A stretch of DNA of 60,476 nucleotides from Prevotella sp. CAG:1058 (GCA_000433175.1 HF986603.1:1-60476); one strand, 5' to 3'. Counted from the first letter of the stretch, positions 1 to 8,891 are shown. Numbers and translations are program-made. The notes: generated from the sequence alone by a model not told the origin.

Positions 1-44
1 ACTTTTGGTGTAAAGTATTTTTAGGCATAGTCATTTGTTTTTTG

Positions 45-126
45 AAAGGTTACCTTTTGCGTGGTGAAAGGTTATCTTTTAGCGCCTGAAAGGTAGCCTT
101 TTGCACGGCAAAATGCCGTCTTTTGG
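45..126. repeat. Four-unit 22-bp-period palindromic array, copy 1
   Basis: Four 16-bp units start at 45, 67, 89 and 111, so the period is exactly 22 bp with 6-bp spacers. Units read AAAGGTTACCTTTTGC, AAAGGTTATCTTTTAG, AAAGGTAGCCTTTTGC and AAATGCCGTCTTTTGG. The first three are near-palindromes; the fourth departs to TGCCGTC. The array lies about 195 bp before the start of the first glycosyltransferase. Five similar arrays occur elsewhere in the window. Function unknown. Confidence 0.85.
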
Positions 127-321
127 TTTTCACCGGTTTTATTAGTATTGTTTGGTTTGTTTCTTACTGTTTTTCTGGCAGTTTTTGCCTGATTCGATAT
201 CAACAAACCTTTAATTGGGGCCATGGGCTTATTTTTTTCTGTAAATGGGGGGTATGTCAGTTTTTTGTATTATCTTTGTCACGCATGTAAAGCGTGTCAT
301 ATTTTAGATGAACAATTAAGA

Positions 322-1113
322 ATGAAGTTGAACGGTGCTGAACAAATGGTTGTGGTGTCGATGACGTCGTTTCCCGCGGCCATATCTTATGCGGCGCGGG
401 CAGTCAAGTCTGTGTTGCGTGGGTCTGTATTGCCAGACAGAGTGGTGCTTTATCTTACATTCTCGCAGTTTGGCGAGGAAGGCATCCCGCAGGAACTGAT
501 CGAGCTGTCGAACAGTAATGAAATATTTGAGATCCGCAATTATGACAGGGACATACGGTCGTACCGCAAGCTTATACCGGCATTGGCCGACTTTCCTGAG
601 GCCGTGGTGGTGACGGTCGACGACGATGTGGCTTACCACAGGCACATGTTGCGTGATCTGCTTCGACTGCACGAGCAGATGCCGCGTGCGGTATTGGCTC
701 ATCGCGCAAAACGCATTAAGCCGGGCAAGCCATATCGCAAGTGGAGCAAGTACAGATGGTACAGCTTTGTGTTCAAACGAATCCATTCAGGTTTTAAGAA
801 TATACAAACAGGCGTAGGTGGCGTGTTGTATCCGCCGCATTCATTGAAGGAAGACATGATGGACGTGGAGCTGTTCACAAAGATAGCCCCGACGACAGAC
901 GATATATGGTTTTGGGCAGCGGCTGTGGCCAACGGTGTTCCAATAGTGCCAGTGCCTTTTGGATACAACAAGCCCAAGGGCTTGCACAAACCACGTGAAC
1001 TGTCGTTGAAAACTACTAACTTCAAGTTGGGTACTGACCGTAATGCGGCAGCGTTGAAGGCAATAATTGAAAAGTATCCGCTAATAGGTGAAAGAATTAA
1101 GGATGATGAATAA
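322..1113 (+). CDS. Glycosyltransferase (GT-A-like)
   Basis: Predicted 263-residue cytoplasmic glycosyltransferase, probably building a surface glycan. The N-terminus VVVSMTSFPAAI is a typical first strand of a GT-A nucleotide-sugar fold, and TVDDDVAYH near residue 100 supplies the acidic DXD-type metal/nucleotide-sugar motif. An upstream in-frame ATG at 223 would add 33 residues with no family character, so I prefer 322 (346 is also possible). The stop overlaps or abuts the start of the following Stealth gene, which suggests one operon. Acceptor and sugar cannot be read from the sequence. It may belong to the same assembly pathway as the Stealth proteins. Confidence 0.75.
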   Translation: MKLNGAEQMVVVSMTSFPAAISYAARAVKSVLRGSVLPDRVVLYLTFSQFGEEGIPQELIELSNSNEIFEIRNYDRDIRSYRKLIPALADFPEAVVVTVDDDVAYHRHMLRDLLRLHEQMPRAVLAHRAKRIKPGKPYRKWSKYRWYSFVFKRIHSGFKNIQTGVGGVLYPPHSLKEDMMDVELFTKIAPTTDDIWFWAAAVANGVPIVPVPFGYNKPKGLHKPRELSLKTTNFKLGTDRNAAALKAIIEKYPLIGERIKDDE

Positions 1114-2059
1114 TAAGGATATTATGGATGTTGACTTGGTATACTTGTGGGTGGACGGCAATGATCCTGTATGGCAGGCAAAGCATAATGCTTTGATTGG
1201 TAAAACCGAAGAAAGCTCACCTATAAATTGCAAGGGGCGTTATGCCAACAATGACGAGCTGAAATACAGTCTGCGTTCAGTAGAGATGTATGCTCCATGG
1301 ATAAGGAAGATATTTATTGTTACTGACAACCAAGTGCCTGCGTGGCTAGACACGTCGAATCCGAAAATAAGGATTGTTGACCACAAGGAGATAATGCCTG
1401 CTGAAAGCCTGCCTTGTTTCAACTCAAGCCTGATAGAGCATTTCTTATATAAGATTCCTGGACTTTCAGAGCATTTCTTGTTTTCTAATGATGACATGTA
1501 TTTAAACAAAGAGGTCGCAGTTGATGATTTCTTTACGTCAGACGGGTATCCTATTATCAGGCTTACGCGTAAGCCTTTTAGGAAATTCAGGTGGTATTGG
1601 CGTGAAAATGTACGCAAGAAACCGTTGAAGAATTATAGTAGGATGATTGCCCGTTCCTCACTGTTAGTTGAAAATATGTATGGAGTATATTATTCGGGAA
1701 TGCCTCATCATAATATTGATGGATACCTGAAAAGTGATATTCAGAGGATTGTAGAAGTTATCATGCGTGATGAGTTCAAGGCAAACAACCGAAATCACAT
1801 GCGTAGTGACAACGATGTCCACCGAAGCGTGTTTTATTACATGGCTCTTGCCGAGAAACATGGGAAGCTGCGGTACGTGACAAGAAAAGAGTCGATGCAT
1901 GTTGAGATACAAAAGGAGCGGCATTATAGAAGATTGGAGAAATTCCATCCAATGTTTTTTTGCATGAACGATTCAGAATACGCCAAGGACAAAGACAGGA
2001 AGACGGCGAAAGAATATCTTGAAAGAAGATTTCCTGATAAGTCTGAGTTCGAGAAATAA
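1106..2059 (+). CDS. Stealth-family sugar-phosphate transferase, copy 1
   Basis: Stealth proteins transfer hexose-1-phosphate to build phosphodiester-linked capsule or surface polysaccharides; they are related to eukaryotic GNPTAB. Conserved region 1 is seen as DVDLVYLWVDGNDPVW at the N-terminus. Region 2 includes IRKIFIVTDNQVPAWL and the acidic SNDDMY motif; later regions carry PHHNIDGYL and NDVHRS. Start options are 1088, 1106 and 1124; the paralogue downstream begins at the equivalent of 1124 (MDVDLVYLWV). ATG 1106 overlaps the upstream stop by 8 nt. It is closely similar along its length to the next gene, so the two are a tandem duplication. Confidence 0.85.
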   Translation: MNNKDIMDVDLVYLWVDGNDPVWQAKHNALIGKTEESSPINCKGRYANNDELKYSLRSVEMYAPWIRKIFIVTDNQVPAWLDTSNPKIRIVDHKEIMPAESLPCFNSSLIEHFLYKIPGLSEHFLFSNDDMYLNKEVAVDDFFTSDGYPIIRLTRKPFRKFRWYWRENVRKKPLKNYSRMIARSSLLVENMYGVYYSGMPHHNIDGYLKSDIQRIVEVIMRDEFKANNRNHMRSDNDVHRSVFYYMALAEKHGKLRYVTRKESMHVEIQKERHYRRLEKFHPMFFCMNDSEYAKDKDRKTAKEYLERRFPDKSEFEK

Positions 2060-2097
2060 ATATAATTAAAAAAGCCGGTGGCTGTACGATTGGTAAA

Positions 2098-3030
2098 ATG
2101 GACATAGATTTAGTATATCTTTGGGTAAATGGGAACGACCCCCAATGGCTGGCTAAACGTAATGCTTGTATAGGTAAGACAGAAGAAAAGTCAGCCGTCA
2201 ACTGTGATGGCCGTTATGCTGACAACGACGAACTGAAATACAGTTTGCGTTCAATAGACAAGTATGCACCTTGGTTAAGGCGGATATTCATTGTAACAGA
2301 CAACCAGGTACCAGTATGGCTAGATACGTCGAACGCCAGGGTAAGGATAGTCGATCATAAGGAAATTATGCCGGATGTTTGTCTGCCGTGTTTCAATTCT
2401 GCCGTGATAGAACATTTTCTATACAGGATACCCGGGCTGGCGGAGCATTTCATCTATGCCAATGACGACATGTTTATCAACAAGCCTGTTACGCCAGAGA
2501 CGTTCTTCGGTAAGGACGGTCTGCCAATAGTCAGGTTCAACCGTAGGCCTTTCAGGAAATGGACACTGTTGTTTAAGGAAAAGGTACAGGGGAAACGGTT
2601 GAGCAATTATGTGCAAACCATACGCAACTCGGCCGAGTTGGTAGAAAAAAAATATGGTAAATACTATGGGGGAAAGACGCATCACAATATTGATGCCTAC
2701 CTGAGAAGCGATTACGAACATGCAGCAAAAGTCTTTGAAGATGAAATCCGAACAACTTTGCCTAACCATGTGCGTAGTGAAAACGATATACAAAGGAATA
2801 TTTATTCTTATGTGGCATTAGCTGAAAAGCGGGCCCATCTGCATTACGTAACTCAAAGGACATCGTTCAGGCTTCATATACAGAATGAAAGCCATTATGG
2901 CAAATTGGAAAGGTACAACCCAATACTGTTCTGCATGAATGATTCGCAGTACGCCAAGGACTGCGACCGGAAAAGGGCTGCTGCTTTTCTTGACAAGCGC
3001 TTCCCTGAGAAGTCGCAGTACGAGAAATAA
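2098..3030 (+). CDS. Stealth-family sugar-phosphate transferase, copy 2
   Basis: A 310-residue paralogue of the preceding gene, 38 nt downstream and probably cotranscribed. It starts directly with MDIDLVYLWVNGNDPQW (Stealth region 1) and carries IFIVTDNQVPVWLDTSN, the acidic ANDDMF motif, THHNIDAYL and the closing CMNDSQYAKD block shared with copy 1. The likely role is sugar-phosphate transfer in surface polysaccharide assembly in the cytoplasm. The two copies have diverged most in the middle third (FRKWTLLFKEK versus FRKFRWYWREN), which might alter acceptor choice. The stop lies only 6 nt from the stop of the convergent GT92 gene, with no terminator between them. Confidence 0.87.
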   Translation: MDIDLVYLWVNGNDPQWLAKRNACIGKTEEKSAVNCDGRYADNDELKYSLRSIDKYAPWLRRIFIVTDNQVPVWLDTSNARVRIVDHKEIMPDVCLPCFNSAVIEHFLYRIPGLAEHFIYANDDMFINKPVTPETFFGKDGLPIVRFNRRPFRKWTLLFKEKVQGKRLSNYVQTIRNSAELVEKKYGKYYGGKTHHNIDAYLRSDYEHAAKVFEDEIRTTLPNHVRSENDIQRNIYSYVALAEKRAHLHYVTQRTSFRLHIQNESHYGKLERYNPILFCMNDSQYAKDCDRKRAAAFLDKRFPEKSQYEK

Positions 3031-3036
3031 CGCTTT

Positions 3037-3915
3037 TCAGGCTTCTTCGATGTCATTGAGGTCGTACTTGTCGAAATACTCAGACCTCACCGTCTTTTGT
3101 GTTCCGCTCGCTCTGCCACGGGCTTGTTTTTCTAGAAATTCCTCGTATGACCTTACAGCGTAGTGGTTTATGCGTATGACGTCTTGTTGAGGCTCACGTT
3201 CACGGAAATGTTTCTTGATCGGGTTGCCGTGCGAGTCGGCGGCGTAGCCTGATATTCTCGCTACTTCGTGACAGCCGATCATAGAGAATACCTGTTTAGG
3301 GTTGACGATACTCTTAACGTGTCGGTTAAGGTAATGGCTTGGAGTCGCATGATGCTTGAATCTTTCCATCATCGTTCCTTGAACTTTCTTTTTTGCTCCG
3401 CCGCTGCCATAAATAAGCCAGTTTATTTCTACAGCAGGGAAACTTTCAAACCTATGTAGGAATTCTGGTATGTTATGATCTTTTACAGGAACAATGAATT
3501 CATCCAAATCAATGAAGGCAATCCAACGTGAGTCAAAGCGGTGTCTTTCCAGACAATCGTCGTATGCGGCCAGTTGTCGTCTGTATCCAGGATAATATAT
3601 ATATTCTACCAGTCCCGATTCAATATAAGGCTTCAGTACTTCTTTCGTACAATCTGTACTTTCGTTATCGTAAATGTAAAATTTGTCTACGCCTTGTTCG
3701 TGGTGCCAGTCAACCCATTCCTTGAAATAGGGTCCTTCGTTTTTTGCTATTGCACATACCGCAAGGTAATATTTCGGCTGTGTTTTGTCATGCTTCAATC
3801 TGAATTTCAGTTTTGCTGCATTGATAAGCCCGTAGCGCAGAATGCCACGCCATCTGTTCCTTGTCATTTTATGCGGAATCATTCCGGCAATAATTTCAGC
3901 AAAGACTTTATTCAT
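3037..3915 (-). CDS. Glycosyltransferase family 92 (DUF23-like)
   Basis: A 292-residue predicted glycosyltransferase. The family signature is clear: YYLAVCAIAKNEGPYFKEW near residue 50, then FYIYDNESTD, the DLDEF acidic motif that should bind metal and nucleotide sugar, and a C-terminal NHYAVRSYEEFLEK block. GT92 members transfer hexoses, often galactose, to surface glycans; the donor here is not determined. It is the last gene of a minus-strand operon, 39 nt after the third Stealth gene. That context supports a role in the same polysaccharide. Confidence 0.85.
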   Translation of the reverse strand: MNKVFAEIIAGMIPHKMTRNRWRGILRYGLINAAKLKFRLKHDKTQPKYYLAVCAIAKNEGPYFKEWVDWHHEQGVDKFYIYDNESTDCTKEVLKPYIESGLVEYIYYPGYRRQLAAYDDCLERHRFDSRWIAFIDLDEFIVPVKDHNIPEFLHRFESFPAVEINWLIYGSGGAKKKVQGTMMERFKHHATPSHYLNRHVKSIVNPKQVFSMIGCHEVARISGYAADSHGNPIKKHFREREPQQDVIRINHYAVRSYEEFLEKQARGRASGTQKTVRSEYFDKYDLNDIEEA

Positions 3916-3954
3916 AACATACAGATATTAATAGATTTATAATATGTAGTTAAA

Positions 3955-4998
3955 TTAACATTCGAAGCTTGATTTGTCTGGGAGAATGTATTCGAAGGCA
4001 TTCTTAATGTTCTCCATTACCTGTTCGTAGTTTCGAATATGTACGTTGTCATTCAGGCAAATCAATGAGTATGACTGTTCATAAATGGCTTTTATTGCTT
4101 GCTTGTGCCGAATCATGAGGGGAAACATCTTGGTGTCGTTGTACGTATTGTATGGCTCGAAATTTCCCCTGCATATTTGCCATGTACGGAACAATTCAGG
4201 AGTATAGTCACTTAAAGCACGGAACCTGTTTACGGATGTCTCTGTAAGTTCTTTTTCAGCAACAGCCCACACTTCTTCGAAGGTCCTTTTCAGATAAGGC
4301 TGCGCATTGTGCGGTGTCCTTAAAGTAATGAATTTGCCATATGGCTTGAGTATATAGTTCCAGCGTGCTCTCGAGCCGTAACTTTTGTCGAACCATTTGT
4401 CATGGAAACGGCTCATCACTTCTTTCTTGTCGAAATAACGGTTGATTATTTTCAGGTTGTTCTTTATTCTCTTATACCATTGTGACCATGACGGGTTGTA
4501 CAGGAATGTTGCTATGTCGCATGGCAATCCGCCTTTGAAGAAACGCTCAGTACTTATGTTGTTAATGATGTAGAAGTCGTCATTGAAATAGACGAAATGT
4601 TCCGCTAAATCAGGAATCCTGTGCAGATAACGTTCGATGACTACCGAATTATAAGTCGGTAGGAATTGCTCGGGTATATAGTCCTTATGGTTTACAAGGT
4701 TAATTTTAGGGTTGTTTATGTCAAGCCACTCAGGCTGTTGCCCGCTTGTTACGAAATGTATTTTACGTACCCATGGGGCGAATTTTTCCACTCCGCGGAA
4801 CCAATATTTCAGAAATCCGTAATCGCGAAAGCGGGCTTCAGAGACTCCGTTTTTTGTGTTGTCTTTGTTGCCGGAGTATTTCGCGAATTCCGCCTGCCAT
4901 TTCGGATCATTCATGTTAACCCATGTAATAACAAAATCTATATCCATAGTAGTGTGAGCTTCTTTGATTACATTTGTTTGTGCCTTTTTTGAATTCAT
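3955..4998 (-). CDS. Stealth-family sugar-phosphate transferase, copy 3
   Basis: A 347-residue Stealth protein, more divergent than the two plus-strand copies. Region 1 reads MDIDFVITWVNMNDPKW from residue 18; region 2 has WVRKIHFVTSGQQPEWL and the acidic FNDDFY motif; the RTPHNAQPYL block follows. The start at 4998 is supported because its ATG overlaps the TGA of the upstream acyltransferase (ATGA, 4-nt overlap), indicating translational coupling. The 17-residue N-terminal extension is absent from the other two copies. Probable function is phosphodiester-linked sugar transfer in surface glycan assembly. Confidence 0.87.
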   Translation of the reverse strand: MNSKKAQTNVIKEAHTTMDIDFVITWVNMNDPKWQAEFAKYSGNKDNTKNGVSEARFRDYGFLKYWFRGVEKFAPWVRKIHFVTSGQQPEWLDINNPKINLVNHKDYIPEQFLPTYNSVVIERYLHRIPDLAEHFVYFNDDFYIINNISTERFFKGGLPCDIATFLYNPSWSQWYKRIKNNLKIINRYFDKKEVMSRFHDKWFDKSYGSRARWNYILKPYGKFITLRTPHNAQPYLKRTFEEVWAVAEKELTETSVNRFRALSDYTPELFRTWQICRGNFEPYNTYNDTKMFPLMIRHKQAIKAIYEQSYSLICLNDNVHIRNYEQVMENIKNAFEYILPDKSSFEC

Positions 4999-5873
4999 GC
5001 ATTTGTTTTTTCTGCATGTTTAAAACGGTTGTGTGTCCATAAGTATAATTCCGGCTGCCTTTGGATTGTTTTTTCCAATTGCTGGAAATATAGCGCCGTC
5101 AATTCATAATCGGGAAGTGAGCGAGAATTGTCATGCAGTCTTGAAAAATCAGCTTCATAATATCCTCTTCTTATTCTCTTTACGTTGAGGTAAAAGGCTT
5201 CAAAACCATAATGTTTTGTAATTTTTTCGGTTCCAGTCAATACGGGTGTCATGTGGTTAAGGAAATGCAAGAAATGGCGTGATTCCCTTTTTCTTGGTGA
5301 TTGGTCCGCGATGAATCCGATAACGCATACTTTTTTTTCGTCAGCCAGTTTCGTAGCGTATCTTGCCGTTTTGTGCATGTCTACGCATACGGCTCCCATG
5401 CGCTCGCGTATGTGCATCATCAGGCGTTCCATGTTTTTGTTGCGCAGTTTATGGTATATTTGCGCACTTGTTACTCCATTCTCAAGCCATAGCGGCATGG
5501 ATGACACCCATTCCCAGTTTCCGTAGTGTCCTAGATATATTGATACTGATACACCTTGTCTTATCAGTGAGTTTACGTCTTCAACATGCGTAAATTTCAT
5601 CCTTTTCATTATTTCTTCTGGTGATATTGATGCCAGCTTACAACTTTCGAGAATCATATCCATGAAGAAATGGTAGAACTCTTTCTCGACATGCTTTATT
5701 TCCGTTAAACTTTTTTCCGGAAATGATTCTGTAAGGTTTTGCCGTACAATCTTCCGGCGGTATCGGGCGATGTAATATAAAAAATAAAACAAACAGTCGG
5801 AGAGTATGTACAGCATACGGAAAGGAATGTATGACAGTAACTTTAGAAAAAAACGAAGCAGATGGTATATCAT
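4995..5873 (-). CDS. LpxL/HtrB-like lysophospholipid acyltransferase
   Basis: A 292-residue inner-membrane acyltransferase of the lipid A late-acyltransferase family. An N-terminal hydrophobic region (LLRFFLKLLSYIPFRMLYIL) anchors it; the catalytic H-x4-E motif is in LGHYGNWEW near residue 117, and IADQSPRKRES is the second conserved block. It could be the lipid A secondary acyltransferase, or it could acylate a glycolipid made by the neighbouring enzymes. It is first in a minus-strand operon with Stealth copy 3 (4-nt overlap) and GT92, so a link between lipid anchor and glycan is plausible but inferred. Confidence 0.83.
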   Translation of the reverse strand: MIYHLLRFFLKLLSYIPFRMLYILSDCLFYFLYYIARYRRKIVRQNLTESFPEKSLTEIKHVEKEFYHFFMDMILESCKLASISPEEIMKRMKFTHVEDVNSLIRQGVSVSIYLGHYGNWEWVSSMPLWLENGVTSAQIYHKLRNKNMERLMMHIRERMGAVCVDMHKTARYATKLADEKKVCVIGFIADQSPRKRESRHFLHFLNHMTPVLTGTEKITKHYGFEAFYLNVKRIRRGYYEADFSRLHDNSRSLPDYELTALYFQQLEKTIQRQPELYLWTHNRFKHAEKTNA

Positions 5874-6058
5874 GATGTTCTGATTGCTTTTTCAATTTTT
5901 ATAATGGTTCTTTCCTGGCCTATTATTGACGTTAGAATGGTTGAATCACCATAATTGTGAATTACTGATACACAAAATATTCGGTAAAACTGTGCATTTA
6001 CGTGCTCATGCCATTCTTTCTTGCATAAGTTGTTTGCGCTTATTTATATATTTGGCGA

Positions 6059-6066
6059 CAAAATTA
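6059..6066 (-). promoter_or_regulatory. Predicted -7 promoter element for acyltransferase operon
   Basis: Read on the minus strand this is TAATTTTG, matching the Bacteroidetes -7 consensus TAnnTTTG. No matching upstream TTTG is seen. It would give a leader of roughly 180 nt before the acyltransferase start. The rest of the 5874-6257 intergenic stretch is AT-rich and I see no gene in it. Confidence 0.45.
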
Positions 6067-6224
6067 AACGTTTTTTTTCATATTACTGTTTTTTTCTGTG
6101 TGTTTTTCTGTAAAATTTTAACTGAGTTGATTTGGCGTTAGCATAAACGGTGTATTGTAGGAAACTTCTACTATGTGCTTAAATTATTTGTATGGCAAAA
6201 ACATTCTTGTACAGATATATTTTG

Positions 6225-6232
6225 TACTTTTG
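6225..6232 (+). promoter_or_regulatory. Predicted -7 promoter element for truA
   Basis: TACTTTTG matches TAnnTTTG and lies 25 bp before the preferred truA ATG. A longer reading of the gene from ATG 6192 would place this promoter inside the coding region, which decides the start in favour of 6258. Confidence 0.6.
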
Positions 6233-6257
6233 CACCCGCAAATACGTTTTTCGCATT

Positions 6258-6992
6258 ATGGCGCAGAGATATTTTCTATATTTCAAATATGATGGTACGG
6301 CGTATCATGGTTGGCAGATACAACCTAATTCGCATACTGTGCAGGAAGTGTTGCAGAATGCTTTATCTACGTTGCTGCGTGAAAATGTGCAGGTGGTAGG
6401 TGCCGGGCGTACTGATACAGGTGTGCATGCGAGGATGATGGTTGCGCATTTTGACACGGATGTGGAGCTGGATTGCGTACAGATTGTGTATAAGCTCAAC
6501 AGGCTATTGCCCAAGGATATCTCGGCTGAAAAGCTTGTCCGGGTAGGTAGTGACATGCATGCACGGTTCAGTGCAAAGTCTAGGACGTACCATTATTATG
6601 TCCATTTACGCAAGGACCCTTTCTGCAGGGCATATTCATGCGAGTTGTTTTATAATCTTGATTTTGTAAAGATGAACGAGGCCGCTGCGTTGCTTTTGCT
6701 TTATGATGACTTTGCTGCATTCTGTAAAAGCAATTCAGATGTGAAAACGACGTTGTGTGATGTTACTGAGGCACGTTGGGTTGACGATGGTTGTGGGCAT
6801 TGGCATTTTGTGATAACAGCCAATCGGTTCCTGCGTAATATGGTGCGTGCGGTCGTCGGTTCTTTAGTTGATGTCGGGCGTGGGCGCATTGATGTTGCAG
6901 GATTCAGAAGTATAATTGAAGGTAAAAAACGTTCGGGGGCGGGCGAGAGCATGCCTGGGAACGCATTGTTTCTTGAGAGGATAGAATATTGA
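6258..6992 (+). CDS. truA: tRNA pseudouridine(38-40) synthase TruA
   Basis: Converts uridines 38-40 in the tRNA anticodon arm to pseudouridine. The 244-residue protein begins MAQRYFLYFKYDGTAYHGWQ, as usual for TruA; GAGRTDTGVHAR carries the catalytic aspartate (D53). The C-terminal block FLRNMVRAVVGSLVDVGRG is the second TruA hallmark. An in-frame ATG at 6192 would add 22 residues, but a good promoter element lies at 6225-6232. It stands alone on the plus strand, 129 nt before a transporter gene. Confidence 0.95.
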   Translation: MAQRYFLYFKYDGTAYHGWQIQPNSHTVQEVLQNALSTLLRENVQVVGAGRTDTGVHARMMVAHFDTDVELDCVQIVYKLNRLLPKDISAEKLVRVGSDMHARFSAKSRTYHYYVHLRKDPFCRAYSCELFYNLDFVKMNEAAALLLLYDDFAAFCKSNSDVKTTLCDVTEARWVDDGCGHWHFVITANRFLRNMVRAVVGSLVDVGRGRIDVAGFRSIIEGKKRSGAGESMPGNALFLERIEY

Positions 6993-7121
6993 TTACAAGA
7001 TTGGCATAAAGGATAGCTTGATTGCAGGCTGACTTGTAGTTTGCCACTGGCTTATGTGGTTTGACTGCCAGCTTGTCTTTGTTATAAATAATAAGACTGA
7101 TAATAAACTTGTTTTAATTTC

Positions 7122-8039
7122 ATGTGGTTACTATTGGCTTTTTTGTCGGCTGCGCTGTTAGGTTTTTATGATTCGTTCAAAAAAAAATCGCTTGATGCTA
7201 ACGCCGTAATTCCGGTATTGTTTTTGAATACATTGTTTTCATCATTGATATTCTTGCCGTTTATTGTCTTGTCTGCAACGTCAAGCACATTAGACGGGAC
7301 AATCTTCCATGTCGGCAGTGGCGGTTGGGAAATGCACAAGTACATTTTATTGAAAAGTGTTATTGTGCTGTCGTCTTGGATTTTCGGCTATTTTGGAATG
7401 AAGCATTTGCCGTTGACTATAGTCGGGCCTATAAACGCAACTCGTCCAGTAATGGTACTTGTAGGCGCATTTGTGGTATTCGGTGAACGTCTGAATCTTT
7501 ACCAGTGGATAGGTGTGGCGTTGGCGGTAGCATCGTTCTTTATGTTGAGCCGTAGTGGCAAAAAGGAAGGTATCGACTTTAAACATGACCGCTGGATATA
7601 TTTTGTTGTGGCGGCAGCGCTGCTAGGTGCAGTCAGCGGCCTTTATGACAAATATCTTATGGCTCCTCCAAGCCACGGTGGAGTAGGACTGGACCGCATG
7701 GCCGTGCAGAGCTGGTATAATATTTACCAGTGTTTTATGATGGGTGTGATGTTGCTTTTGTTATGGTATCCTAAACACAAGCATACAACCCCGTTCCGCT
7801 GGGATTGGTGCATAATCTTTATAAGCATATTTCTTAGTGCCGCTGATTTTGTCTATTTTTATGCCCTTAGCGTTCCCGGTGCAATGATAAGCGTTGTGTC
7901 GATGATTCGTCGTGGCAGCGTTATTGTTTCATTTTTGTTCGGAGCGGTCCTGTTGCATGAAAAGAATCTCAAAAGCAAGATCGTTGACTTGTTGTTGGTC
8001 TTGCTCGGAATGGTATTCTTGTATATAGGTTCAAACTGA
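7122..8039 (+). CDS. EamA/DMT-family permease
   Basis: A 305-residue inner-membrane protein with about ten predicted transmembrane helices in two repeats, as in drug/metabolite transporters. The first repeat ends with GVALAVASFFMLSRSG, a typical EamA helix; the second begins near WIYFVVAAALLGAVSGLYDKYL. A short charged loop separates the halves. Substrate unknown; relatives export amino acids or metabolites. It has its own 129-nt upstream gap without a recognisable promoter element, so it may be read from the truA promoter. Confidence 0.8.
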   Translation: MWLLLAFLSAALLGFYDSFKKKSLDANAVIPVLFLNTLFSSLIFLPFIVLSATSSTLDGTIFHVGSGGWEMHKYILLKSVIVLSSWIFGYFGMKHLPLTIVGPINATRPVMVLVGAFVVFGERLNLYQWIGVALAVASFFMLSRSGKKEGIDFKHDRWIYFVVAAALLGAVSGLYDKYLMAPPSHGGVGLDRMAVQSWYNIYQCFMMGVMLLLLWYPKHKHTTPFRWDWCIIFISIFLSAADFVYFYALSVPGAMISVVSMIRRGSVIVSFLFGAVLLHEKNLKSKIVDLLLVLLGMVFLYIGSN

Positions 8040-8219
8040 TATTATGAGGTTAGGATGGTTGCATGCTTGCCGTTGCGTATTGTGTAAAGATGCAGCCTTC
8101 CTGATTATGGTATGCAGATATGGCCGGTGAGCGGTTTATTCATTGATTGTCAGATATATACCATGGTCTGACTAATATTTTGATATGGCTTTGTGGTAAT
8201 GTCTAATTATGTGTTTGCA

Positions 8220-8301
8220 AAAGGTTGCCTGTTATCTTATGAAAGGTGACCTTTTGTGAGCCAATAGGTGTCCTTTTGCGATGTAAAATGTCGTCTGTTG
8301 G
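8220..8301. repeat. Four-unit 22-bp-period palindromic array, copy 2
   Basis: Units start at 8220, 8242, 8264 and 8286 (exact 22-bp period): AAAGGTTGCCTGTTAT, AAAGGTGACCTTTTGT, ATAGGTGTCCTTTTGC, AAATGTCGTCTGTTGG. The fourth unit has the same AAATGNCGTCTNTTGG form as the fourth unit of copy 1. It occupies the 445-bp gap between the DMT permease and DUF1573 genes; apart from the array and a promoter element I see nothing else there. Confidence 0.85.
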
Positions 8302-8445
8302 ATTTAGTTGGATTTGTTATGTTTTTACATTTGCATTATAGCTTGTAACACTGTGAACTTAGTGTGTCAGTAAAAAATAAAAACAAAAATAGTAAAATTA
8401 ATGCAAAATTAGATGTGATTCGCATTCATGTAATGAATAATAGAT

Positions 8446-8453
8446 TAATTTTG
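8446..8453 (+). promoter_or_regulatory. Predicted -7 promoter element for DUF1573 gene
   Basis: TAATTTTG, matching TAnnTTTG, lies 31 bp before the DUF1573 ATG. No TTTG is found at the usual upstream distance. Confidence 0.5.
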
Positions 8454-8484
8454 TCTTCAAAAACATAAAATAAGGAAAACAAAT

Positions 8485-8874
8485 ATGAAAAAATTTTTAT
8501 TGATGTCGTTAATGCTCATGCTGTCTGTATGCTATGTGTCGGCACAGAAGCAGGCGCAAATAAAGTTTGACAAACTAACTTACGATTTTGGTAATTTCTC
8601 AGAAAGTAATCCCGTGCAGAAATGTACGTTCACGTTTACTAACGTAGGAGATGCTCCGCTAATCATAAACCAGGCGGTAGCAAGTTGTGGATGCACGGTG
8701 CCCCAATATACGAAAAAACCTGTTGCACCAGGTCAAAAAGGAACCCTCAGCGTGACTTATAATGGCAAGGGACGTTTTCCGGGGCATTTCAAAAAGACGA
8801 TAACTGTTAGAACAAACGGTAAACCCGAGATGACGCGCCTTTATATCGAAGGTACAATGGAAGAAGCAAAATAG
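8485..8874 (+). CDS. DUF1573 secreted protein
   Basis: A 129-residue exported protein. An N-terminal signal peptide (MKKFLLMSLMLMLSVCYVSAQ) is followed by one Ig-like DUF1573 domain with YDFGNF, FTNVGDAPLII and the ASCGCTVP cysteine motif typical of the family. DUF1573 proteins are very common in Bacteroidetes; their molecular function is unknown, though the fold suggests a periplasmic or surface role. The gene is alone between an array element and a hairpin terminator. Confidence 0.88.
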   Translation: MKKFLLMSLMLMLSVCYVSAQKQAQIKFDKLTYDFGNFSESNPVQKCTFTFTNVGDAPLIINQAVASCGCTVPQYTKKPVAPGQKGTLSVTYNGKGRFPGHFKKTITVRTNGKPEMTRLYIEGTMEEAK

Positions 8875-8891
8875 TGTATTCTATCTGGAAT

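Noticed and set aside
45..126. CRISPR array
   Set aside because: Units are palindromic, spacers are 6 bp, only four units occur, and there are no cas genes.
5926..6141. 71-residue ORF in the acyltransferase-truA gap
   Set aside because: Very AT-rich, runs through the minus-strand promoter element, and lacks domain features.
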